A stretch of 64,000 nucleotides of DNA from Oscheius sp. JU75 (taxonomy: Eukaryota; Nematoda; Chromadorea; Rhabditida; Rhabditidae), in the NCBI GenBank assembly GCA_037178855.1, contig JASJZC010000004.1:2108001-2172000 (forward strand). Direction: 5' to 3'. The notes beneath the pieces are model-generated. The model worked only from the letters and a program-made list of their open reading frames with translations. It ran no database searches and was not told the origin of the DNA. Shown here piece by piece: positions 22,585 through 35,191 of the stretch. Position numbers and translations under genes: made by a program. Positions within the stretch are counted from its first letter, which is position 1; each line of letters begins with the position of its first letter.

Positions 22585-22918
22585 TGCCTGAAACGAAATA
22601 AATTTTAGGCCACAAAGGAGCAGAGCAGATATAGAATATAATTAAAAAAGATATGGGCAAAAGCTGGGTTTTATGATGGGCATAGTTGGTTTTTCTTTTT
22701 TAAACAATTTTGGAAGTAGAAATATGAGTAAACAAAATGGTAAATGAGTGAAAGAGCGCAGCGCTACCTATTCGATTTTCAAGCATCTGGACGCAGTGGC
22801 GCCAAATTCCGTTTGTAAACAGCGCGCGTTGACCCTAATTATAGACAGCGGTTCATTTACCCTATTATTTTGCAAATCGGATGGAGTAAGAATTAATCAA
22901 ACTTTGTTTCAGGATTAG

Positions 22919-24587
22919 ATGTTGAAGAGGATACTAGCGTTGCTGTTATGCATAGACGGTACGAGAGGATCGTGGTCAAGTGAGGAACTCGCATTGTACG
23001 ACTTGGTAGAAGAGCTCAATGCGAACTTCTACGACTACTTTGGGATATCCAAGGTTAGTTTGGTTGAAAGATTGAACAGCGACAGACACTCGCAATGTAT
23101 TAATAGGGTGCATTTCTGGGCTTCCTTTGTCTAATGACCTCGTTACATGCACTCACCTATGGCGGTCCTGTGGGAGCATAGCCCCTGGTACCATTCTGAG
23201 GTTTTTCAGAATGCCACAACAGGAGAAATCAAGAAGGCCTACCGTAAGATGAGCTTGGAATATCATCCAGATCGTAACAGAGCAGAAGATGCTGCAGAAA
23301 AGTTTAGACAGGTAGGGGAATTTTAATACGTTGCTTCAAGGCATTCGTTTTCAGGTTGTCGCCATCTACGACGTTCTGAAATCTACAGAGTTGCGTGAAA
23401 AATACAATAATGTTCTTGAGTACGGCCTTCCCGATTGGAGACAGCCAATCTTTTACTACAGGTGAACTCTTTTCCCTCTTTTCTACAATTGCGAAGTCCA
23501 GACGGATGCGTAAGCTATCTTGGTACGAAGCCGTGGCTGTTCTTCTCTCGATATCCACTCTAGCTCACTATCTAATGATGTGGGCTTCATACTATGAGAA
23601 AAGCCTCGTATTTGCTCAGGTGTCTAGTTTATACATCGCGTTACAATATTCACTTTAGGCTATCAAAAAATATAAAAAGAAAAGAAGTGCTGATGAGGAA
23701 GAGGCATTACAGAAAGCCTTGGCTGAATATCTACCCAAGCCGAACCGACTGCTTCCTTTCTTATTATTCGAAGGTACTTGCTCACTGGCCCATATGACTT
23801 ACTTCCTCGCAAAAGAAGCTCTTACTCCAAAAGTGATCGAAGAAGAAGTTAGCTAATCGTTTTCCTCACTATTTTGATGTTTAGGAAGTCAAAGAAGAGA
23901 AGAAAATTCGCAAACCGACTGCTCCTCGACAGGAATTCCATTATGAAATGGCAACGGACCTCAGGGCTGTCAGTGTAAACAGTCCCGAGTTGGAGGAAAA
24001 GTACAAGAGAGAAGCAGAAGACATTAAAATGAGTGAGAACTCTATCCAGTGTCAGTATGATTTCGTTTTCCAGAACAGACTGGCGCTCAATGGGATTTCG
24101 ACGAACTTTCTCTTCTTATACGTCTTAGCACAGAGAAGTATCCACCCGGAACTCCAAATCGATGGGATCTGATGGCGAGACAGTTGGGCAGACTACCAGA
24201 AGATGTTACAATAATGGCCGGAAAGCTGAAAAACATGAAACAGGTATGACTCAACTTTTTTTTTCTTCACAGCTTTTCCTACAGGAGGAATATGCAAAAC
24301 TTCTACGAGGCCAGCAGTCATCAGCTGTCAACGAATCGTCGGGTACTAATGCGAAGGAGGTCAAAAATGAAGTGGAATGGCAACAGCACGAGCAAAAACT
24401 CTTCGAAGCTGCTTTGCAAAAGTATCCAAAAGGGACAGAAGAAAGGTTACCTTTTTGTTTACTAGTTATTACTTTTTTCAGGTGGGAGCGAATAGCAGAA
24501 TCAGTTCCAGGCAAAACAAAAGAACATTGCATCGCTCGATTCAAGGAACTAGCCGAACTCATCAAAAAGAGAAAAGCTGCAACATAA
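22919..24587 (+). CDS. DNAJC1: DnaJ/SANT ER membrane cochaperone (DNAJC1-like)
   Basis: Nine exons (22919-23053, 23210-23311, 23355-23461, 23502-23619, 23659-23847, 23885-24032, 24074-24243, 24285-24445, 24482-24587) give 411 residues. Order: signal-like N-terminus ([12 protein letters not shown]), J domain with the HPD tripeptide in [10 protein letters not shown], a membrane segment ([18 protein letters not shown]), a basic linker, then two SANT/Myb-like domains ([20 protein letters not shown] and [18 protein letters not shown] with CIARFKEL). This is the architecture of MTJ1/DNAJC1, which binds BiP through a lumenal J domain and exposes SANT domains to the cytosol. A TTTCAG acceptor ends 6 nt before the ATG. 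DNAJC2/ZRF1 also has J plus SANT domains but lacks the signal and membrane helix. Confidence 0.9.
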
Positions 24588-24649
24588 TTGATGGACATCA
24601 TCATTTGCCAAAGGGTGCTTTATCGGGTTTATTGCGTTTTTAATAGTTT

Positions 24650-25204
24650 TTAGTGTTTATGAAACATGTTGTACAGGAATCCATGCTTCTGTTCTTCTCC
24701 CTCGCTAGCTGTCCCGACGTGAGGGTTCTGAATGAGCTTTAGAACAAGCCGAGAGGTTATAAATGACTCACCCACTGACTATTTTCCGGACCAGGTGCAA
24801 CACCAGCTGAGCCAGGTGGAGGAGCCTGAAATGAAAAAAAGATTCTTAGTTTATTATCAGAATCACATTCGGGAAGATTCTACCAGGGTGACCGGGAATC
24901 ATTCCGGCTGTTCCAATAGACGGATCATTGGTGTAGTGAGGAGTAGTCTCACCAGCAGAACCCATTGGAGGATTCTGAATTGCGTCTAGTCGTTTTGATT
25001 ATTCAACATACCATGTTCGGTGTTCTTCCCCAGCCTTGTGGAGGAACTTGACCACCAGACCCAATCGATGGATCCTGAAACGGACGTTATGAGAGTATAC
25101 GAATGGAATTACGTTTCCGTAAGGGTTGTAGGCTTCGCCAGCTGAACCAATTGGCTGAAATTATCATTATATGGGAGAACTACCCCGCTCACCGGCTGAG
25201 ACAT
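24650..25204 (-). CDS. Small GSAG-repeat protein, one repeat per exon
   Basis: Six minus-strand exons join to 118 residues: MSQP, then units opening PIGSAGE, DPSIGSGG, NPPMGSAGE, DPSIGTAGM, APPPGSAGV and NPHVGTASE. Nearly every exon begins exactly at a [DN]PxxG[ST][AG] unit, and all junctions are phase 0. The ATG is at 25202-25204, the stop at 24650-24652. There is no signal peptide, membrane helix or known domain; the protein is Pro/Gly-rich and probably disordered. The fourth intron is 41 nt and its donor (AAT/GTGATT) was chosen because it keeps phase. I do not recognise the family. Head-to-head with the carboxylesterase (160 bp apart) and tail-to-tail with DNAJC1 (62 bp). Confidence 0.72.
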
Positions 25205-25364
25205 GGCGCGATAACTGACTGTTAGCTGTTTGTTTTCCCGAACAAACAGGATCACACGTGACACAAATAGACGTCAGATTAGAATATTATTGCCATCGCG
25301 AGAAGAAAACATACGGTGCTGTGACGTTTTCTATTACAATCAACAAACCGTTTTACTTCGATCG

Positions 25365-27263
25365 ATGTCTTCCCCCTCCCGTCAAGTTACCACCACCAAT
25401 GGCTCAATTACTGGTATTCGACTAAACCAAAAAGGGAATCGAGCAGTCGATGTCTTCTTCAATATTCCTTTTGCTCAACCACCCGTGGGCCCTCTTCGTT
25501 TCAAGGTAGTCGGTCGGCATTTTCTTATTCTTTCTTTAGAAACCTGTTCCAGCTGGACCATTGGAAGGGGACCGAGACTTTAAACACTTCGGGAATATAC
25601 CGATTCAAAAAAGCTACGGAAAGGACAGTTTGCCTCCTTTTCGAGACGAAGATTGTTTAAACTTGAACGTCTTTTCACCAGCTTGGAAACCAGAAAAGAG
25701 CGAAAAATTTGCCGTTATTTTCTACATCTTCGGAGGCGGTTTTATGGTCGGCAGTGCTGTAGATGTAGGGGCAGAAAACTTGTGTGAACATCTGGTAGGT
25801 CTGGATTTGCCATAGAACTGGATTTATAGGTGACAAAAGATGTCGTGGTTGTTACTTGCGGCTACCGACTAGGATATTTAGGAATGTTCTCGACTGGTGA
25901 TTCTGTATGTCCTGGGAGCAATGTTCTCTGGGACATGACTCTCGCTCTCCAATGGGTAAATGACAACATTTCTTTCTTCAACGGCGACCCGAACAACGTG
26001 ACCGTGATGGGTCATTCTTCCGGAGGAACATCGGCTGACCTTCTCAGTCTCAGCCCTCATTCCAGAGGTATCATCTCAGTCAACGCAAATCTTTTCTTTT
26101 TGGACCTGGTTCATAAAGTGGTGGCGATGGGAGGAAATGGCTGCTGTGAGAGATCTTTCACGTATGACAACGCTGAAACCTGTCGTCAGTTTGCCACTTC
26201 ACTTGGGATTACGCATTCTGGAGATAGCGAAAAGTTCCTTGAAGAGCTTCGACAAGTACCAGCCGACAAGTTTGGTCTTTTCCTAGGAGACTACCCGAGA
26301 GGAATTCCTTTTCTAGGAATCAATATTGATGGGGACTTTTTACCCAAGCACGTATGTCAGAAACACAATGGTTAGCAAATCTTTAGCCATCGGAGCTGAG
26401 GAAAGAAGCTCCAGTCAAACCGAGAATGTACGGGCAATCCAAAATGGAGTTTCTAGGTTATTGTAAGTTTCAATCTGAGAATAGTACAGGTTCCTTTCAG
26501 TAAAAGAAGATGCCAATTGGGATGATGTCCATGAGGTTGCTAGACGACTGTTCCCAGAAGAAGATTACCCTTTGAAGTACGAACAGTTACGGATAGAATA
26601 TCTCAAGAAGATAAATGAACTCATTGAAAAAGGATATAGTCAAAGACTTGCCATCTGTCAGGTGGGAACTTTCTTGAAACCATTCCATTTTTTGGATGCA
26701 GGCAATGAGTGATACTTACCAAAATGTTGGTACTCAGAAGGCAGTCGTAGAGCTGGTTGAGTCTGGCAACGAGGTCTATCTCTATCAGGTGGACCATTTC
26801 AACAAGCAGACGCTTGCGAAGGCTACCAAGAAATATCTCGAAGGTATGAACTATCAGATTCATTTGCGTAGATCTCAGAATCCTCTCATTGCTCCGACAT
26901 CTGCTATGTTTTGGGCAAGAACGTCAGTCTGTCCTTCGATTACGACACCGATGACATGAAGATGGTCGATCTCATGACCACCTACTGGACTAACTTTGCT
27001 AAATATGGGTTAGTTCACTTTATCCGGCCGCCACAATTATTCAGAAATCCGAATGGAAATCTTCCTGGCGATAAATGGTCCACGACTACCAAAGAGAATC
27101 CTCAGAAACATTTACGAATCAGTCTCCAGCCCAGGATAAGCGACGTCTTCTTGGTAGGTAGTCGAGAACAGTAGAAATGTCAGTTCAGAACGGTCGACCC
27201 ATGTGGATCGTGGAGCAGGAGCGAAAATACAAAGACAAGAAGTTATCTTTGTCCCATTTGTAA
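25365..27263 (+). CDS. Type-B carboxylesterase
   Basis: The first exons are 25365-25505 and 25540 onward. Visible landmarks are FFNIPFAQPPVGPLRF near the N-terminus, EDCLNLNVF, the oxyanion-hole GGGF, DVVVVTCGYRLGYLGMFS, ALQWVNDNI, GDPNNVTVMGHSSGG with the nucleophile serine in GHSSGG (usual GESAGG), and LLSLSPHSR. These belong to the alpha/beta hydrolase carboxylesterase/cholinesterase family, which cleaves carboxyl esters. No signal peptide is evident, so a cytosolic enzyme is likely. The acid and histidine were not placed with certainty. The end is either 27174 (no final intron) or 27263 through a 26-nt intron that gives a WIVEQERKYKDKK tail. A decayed relative lies at 62277-63490. Confidence 0.86.
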
Positions 27264-29512
27264 TATGCCCAATTTAAGCCAAGAGCCGAATAAAGATTGG
27301 CTGACAAGTTGTGCCGTTGACAACTCGTAATGCCCGAGAGCAGATTACTCGTGTAGTTATGTCGCGTGATGCAGCCTCGGTATGAGCGTCACGAAATTAG
27401 TTCTCGTCCCTCTTGTTTTCACCTCTTATCGACCACGCCATCCTCTCTTTCTCCCTTCTACCAACTAATCACAACTCTTCCCAAATGGCCGACACATGCG
27501 TCTCTCTCGTCCAAATGTTTATACTGAACAGATTAAACGAGTCTAATTGCTCGAAACATTTCTGCTTACTGATTCTGAAGTTTCTGATAACTTCTGGGAA
27601 GAACTGGCACTGTACTAAGAGATCTAGCAACTTCGTTTCATATAGGTTTCTCAAACACCGAATGGTTCCCTGGGAATCTCATGTTAAAGAGCAAACAAGC
27701 CTTCAGATTCTACGATTGATTCAAACGTGTCCAAAATACCAATTCAAAACTGACACTTGTTCTTTGTTGTAAGCATAAATTCAGTTAAAAGAGGACAAAA
27801 AGAATGTGAAGGGGCTATAATAAGCTCGGCTGTTGCCAGTCGGAGCGAGGGACGACGAGTCGAAGAGACGCAGACGAACGAGGCGAGCCCCCTCCGGCTT
27901 GCCTCGCGTCGATATTTCGCTGCTCCAGGTACTCTTTCCTCTGATTATCACTCTTCTTGTTCGCATGTCCACTACAAGACAGCCGTCTCACGGATCGCCA
28001 GCAGCTGCCACTCTTCCCCTTGCAAACTTTTTGGCTGAACCCCTTGGTGGTGGTGACCAGCTAAGCAAACAACATGGCAAAAAAACTATATTTTCCACAT
28101 AATCAATTGCTTCTATTTATAGCCTCTTCCCATTGACAGTTTGATAGCTCTCTCTTGGCGAGGTCCTTTATCCGTTTAGTCGTCTAGTGGATAACGTTGT
28201 TAGAGCCCCAAAGTTAGCCGTCAACACGGGTCTCGAAAGGGACTACCTCTCTGATTCGATATAGTCGGGGCAGGTGCAAACTAGTCATTCTGCTCTCTTT
28301 CTCTCTCATCTATCCAACCATTTGTTACATTAACAGCAGTCAATTGCATGGACGTGTGAGTTGTGGCCGCCTTCCAATTGGACTCATCTGCTCTTCAAGA
28401 ACCTTTCCATTGATTGCGCTATTTGAAAGCGAGCCGGCCTCCCACAAATGAACTTGCTCGGCAAGGTCTCCTCACTCGCTCCGAAGCCCCTTCAAATTCA
28501 TTCCGATCAATTTCTCTTCCCACGGTTAATTATCGGGATAGCATATAATTGGAAAGTATCCAGTTCAAGAAATGGCAAGAAGAGAACCCTGTTGTGATTA
28601 TGATTCATAAGTTCCTTTTCTCGCATTTTGTTCGCCTTTCATTAGCGACGCGTTCCAGTCGCCCGACTCATTTTAGCCTTCTTTCCGGAACATGTCTCAC
28701 CTCCTGGCGGCCGCCCTGCCAGCCACTGAAACATTCATGGCTCAGTCCTACTGCCTTTGGAGAGTCAGTCGGTCCGCGCTCAGCCCTAATTAATCTCTTC
28801 CCGCTCCTTCATTAGAGAGCTCCTCACCCCCGCTTCGGCCGACGTCTCCTCTTGAAATTCCATACCCTTCCCGGCTGTCGTGACACTTATTTGACTATGT
28901 CTACAACGAACGCCGTATCTTACACTTTTCGAAGGGACTTTATGTGGTTGACTGAAGACAGTATGGGAATTCTCCGAGAAAAACTTAATCGTATGCGCTG
29001 TTAATCCGGATAGTTTATCCTTGATTTCAAGAGTAGAAATTCAGTTTCAAGAGAAGAGAATTTCGTGGTTTATCCGACAGGTTACTCTTCCACGTGCTCC
29101 GACTGCTCTCTTTTCCTTTCAACGGCCTGAACCCGCAGTGTTTTGCGTCCCATGTTTGTCTTCTCATGGCGTCGCATCCCTCTCCCTTTATACCAAATCC
29201 TCACTTTTCTCTCGGAATACGGTCCTCATCGATCCTGGCCTCTGATTAGGTCCATCGTGTCTCTTCTTGCCCATTCACACCGGAAATATCCGACTATTTT
29301 TGCTGTTTCTGATGTACTCTCTTCCTCCCTTTTCGCCACATCGATCCTTTTTCCTGTTGAAAGGTGTGAGGGCGTGTGAAGCCTCTAATGAGACCACTCT
29401 CACTTGCTTCCCATCTTAAAACCCACTGTAATGTCGTTTCTATGACGACTCGATCTACACTTTCTCTTTCATGTCTTGTCCTCATACTGTTGATCATTGC
29501 TTGTTGCAGAAG
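27264..29512. other. Long intergenic region upstream of the GRK gene
   Basis: About 2.2 kb, the longest gene-free stretch here. From about 28300 to 29480 the plus strand is strongly pyrimidine-rich (TCTCTTCCC-type words). That asymmetry suggests transcribed 5'UTR introns or promoter sequence of GRK. A degenerate tRNA-like A-box occurs near 28185. No coding gene is recognised. Confidence 0.5.
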
Positions 29513-32220
<2,708 letters not shown>

Positions 32221-32476
32221 CGGCTTCTGGGTATTGTACAGCTCCCATAGGATTCACATATCCGATATCCTATCTTGTATGTTTATTACGCGTCTTTCTT
32301 CCCTCCTCTCATCTCTTTTTATCGCTGAATCCCTTTCTTCTAAGCACTCTCCCGCGTTTGCTCAGAAATTGTTCTTTTTTTTTTAAAGTTTGGAAGAGTA
32401 TTTATGGTTGCGTAGCACATTGTGATTCGATCTCAATTTTACTTTCTCCATGTAGATTTTTGAACGTGTTCCAGGT

Positions 32477-32492
32477 AATAAAGCCTTTTATT
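32477..32492. terminator. Interlocked polyadenylation signals of GRK and dynamitin
   Basis: AATAAA on the plus strand at 32477-32482 (257 nt after the GRK stop) and AATAAA on the minus strand at 32487-32492 (48 nt after the dynamitin stop) lie 4 nt apart. The 3' ends of the two convergent transcripts must overlap or nearly touch. Confidence 0.6.
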
Positions 32493-32539
32493 TGCGAGAG
32501 AAGATATAAATAAAACAAGCTCGGGCTGCAATAAAGTAC

Positions 32540-33826
32540 TCACACACCCAGTTCAGCCAAACGTTTCTGAAGGTCATTAATCTGTCGGGTCATCGAGTTG
32601 AAATCTTCTTTGGACTTGATCTGGAGATCTCGGAGATTTTCTCGATCAGTTGTGACTGCCTTTTCGACGCTATCTCTCAGTCCAGCCAAGAGAGCGACTC
32701 GGTCGGAGAAGTGTTGAGCTAAAACAGTCTAGTACAAACTGAAAATGCTCAACACACCTTGTTCGTGAAGTCGATGAAGAGCCTGAACCTTTTTGACATT
32801 TGCAGGAAGTGCAACACATGCAACATCCCACTTCTTCATGAGAGCGATCAATTCGTTCACTTCAGATTCAATATCGCTGTGCAAGCCACTTTTGTCCTTC
32901 CTTTGTTCGATCTAAATACAACCTGTTTACAAAATAAGAAAAAGAAGAAATCACCTGATCCAACTTGGCGATCACTTGATTCAGACGAGTCTCAACTCCG
33001 TCAACATAGACCGTGTTCAAGGAATCAGCACGCAATCTAAAAACTTTCCTTATGACAAAAAACAACAATTCCACTTCAAATCATCAATGGTATCTAGAAG
33101 TGATTGTTTGGTTCCGTCATGATTTCCTACGACCGTCTCCAGACGGCGGATTCGCTGCTCCAGGGGAATAAGAGACGATTCAGGAGATGTTTTAGCTTGT
33201 TTCCCATCTACTGCGACGGCTTTCGTGGAGGTTTTTCCATAAGACTTGCTGGCTTGTGCATCTTTTAACTCTTCCAAGAGTTGGAGAACATTGGCGGCAG
33301 TAAGCAACGGATCAGCACTTTTATGATCAGTTTTCTGAATCAATTCACTAAACGATTAATCACGAAAAAAATACCGTCAATTCTTCAGCAAGTTCGTTGA
33401 TTTCGTAGCTTAGGCGATTGAATTTTTGCTCAGGTGTTTCAGCTTCGGGATAACCTGTAAATGAACATGGGCTGTAAAGAAAAAGATAGTCAACCTCGAC
33501 CGACGATTTCGAGTACATACGAGGAGCTTCCGTAAGCTGCAAGCCTCTTCTTTGAGATCGAATCCGAGAAATCTAAAAGGGTGGAAGTATTTCGCAATAG
33601 TAAAAATAACCCACCAGTTCCACGAAGGCTAAGAATCCTGCCGTCAAACTTCTTTTTGGCCGCGTCAATGTCGATATGCACCTTGAAACATACGTTTACA
33701 GATTTACAGAAGATTAACCAGTTCAATTTGAGGGTTCTTCGGCTCTTCTCGAAGGAACACATTGTTCTCCACTTCCGGAAGGTCCTCGCTTTCGTAGACT
33801 ACTTCGATCTGTCGTACCGAGGCCAT
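32540..33826 (-). CDS. DCTN2: Dynamitin, dynactin subunit 2 (p50)
   Basis: Minus strand, ATG at 33824-33826, stop at 32540-32542. The N-terminus has VYESEDLPE (family VYETSDLPE), then DAAKKKFDGRILSLRGTGDF, DFSDSISKKRLAAYGSSSYV and ETPEQKFNRLSYEINELAEE. The remainder is almost entirely helical coiled coil (LEQRIRRLETVVGNHDG, VETRLNQVIAKLDQ, VQALHRLHEQAQHFSDRV) and ends KRLAELGV. Dynamitin forms the shoulder of dynactin, linking p150Glued to the Arp1 filament for dynein motility. Several short introns interrupt it. The gene is convergent with GRK. Confidence 0.93.
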
Positions 33827-34196
33827 TTTGCAACCTGTAAAATCATCTGTAGTTAATGAACGGAAAATAAGACAATGGCGGTTGAAAAAAAAACACACAA
33901 AATTATAGTGTGCTATTTCATAGACGGTCAGATCGTCTGAACGAAAAGATGGCCCACGTACATACGTTAATTTGCGAAAATCGAGCGCCGTTTTTTGCCC
34001 AGAACTGATAAAGCAAACGCTGGAAACCCTGTCAATACTAAACGAAAATGCTGGATGAGGAATTCAAATACATCGTTCTTTTACGACCGTACTTTTTCTT
34101 GCCGCTTTCTTCGAATCCGTCTATATTTTACGTTTGTTCTTCGTCTATCTTTCCTCGATTTTCCTATGCTGTTTGACCAAAGATTGTCTTTCAGCG

Positions 34197-35062
34197 ATGG
34201 ATACCGACCCTCTTTTCCTAGAAGCCAAGCATATATTATCAGAAGCAACTGATTTGGATAGGAACAAAAAGCCGAATGACGCCCTACAGAAATATAAACT
34301 AGGAGTGATGAAACTACTTGAATATATGAGGTAGTAGAAACTCACAGTAATACACTGTTCAGCTTATAGAACCTTATCTGCAGGTGATCCACAAAAAGAG
34401 ATATTCGGCAGGAAAGTAGACGAATATTTGAGCCGAGCTGAGAAATTGAAAAAAGATGTCCAGTACGAGGTTTATCCAAATTGTTTTTGCTTTGATTCGA
34501 ACTCTTTAGGTGATAGTTTTTGAGCAGAGGAAAATCGCGAAAAACTCGACAGGACACAGCTACAAATCTGTTTTCGCCAATTGCTTGAATGATAAACTGA
34601 CTGCCGTCGACGTGCAAGATGCCTATATTATCGCCCGACACCAGGTTTTTCAATTTGTTTCTCGCGTACAACATCTTTTCAGATGCTCAACTTTGTCCGT
34701 TTCTGTGAGATGCTGGTCTGCTCTGCGAAGAACATACAACTGATTGAGTTGAAGACCGGCATGGATGCTCAATCGAACCAAGTAGCCTTTAATGAACTGG
34801 CGAAAAGCTTAAGGTCGAGAGGTATTCATCTGACTGTAACGTTCGAGGAAGACTTACACGATAGGGAGATAAAGTAAGTCCTTCCTTCCTACAGTCACCA
34901 TCCTTTTTCAGATTTGATAACGGCTGGATAGTGAAAATTGGTCGTGGACTGGACTATTTCAAAAAAACACAAGGAGAATACGTTATCGGCGCCTGTGATA
35001 TGAACCTCAGAATGTGCCGTGATACCACCATCGACATCTTCAAAATCAAGCAAAAAGTGTAA
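34197..35062 (+). CDS. MITD1: MIT-domain protein MITD1
   Basis: Exons 34197-34330, 34370-34469, 34510-34644, 34683-34873 and 34912-35062 give 236 residues. An N-terminal MIT domain ([20 protein letters not shown] and [11 protein letters not shown]) is followed by the MITD1-specific C-terminal PLD-like domain ([50 protein letters not shown], and [10 protein letters not shown]). MITD1 binds ESCRT-III MIT-interacting motifs and membrane lipid at the midbody and is needed for abscission. The ATG is 3 nt after a TTTCAG acceptor. PSME3 follows with a 129-nt gap. Confidence 0.94.
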
Positions 35063-35191
35063 TGCTTTTCTCTTAATCGTGTTATATTGTTTTACAATTA
35101 AATCGTTTTATTATCACGTTTCGTTTTTGTGTCTCTGTCTCTTCTCAAATTTTACCTCAACTCGTTGTATTCTTTTCATATCAAAGTTTAG

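Noticed and set aside
28165-28245. tRNA-like segment with TAGTGGATAACG resembling a tRNA-Arg D arm and GGGTCTCGAAAGG resembling a T arm
   Set aside because: Acceptor and anticodon stems do not pair and the B-box is off consensus, so at most a tRNA relic.
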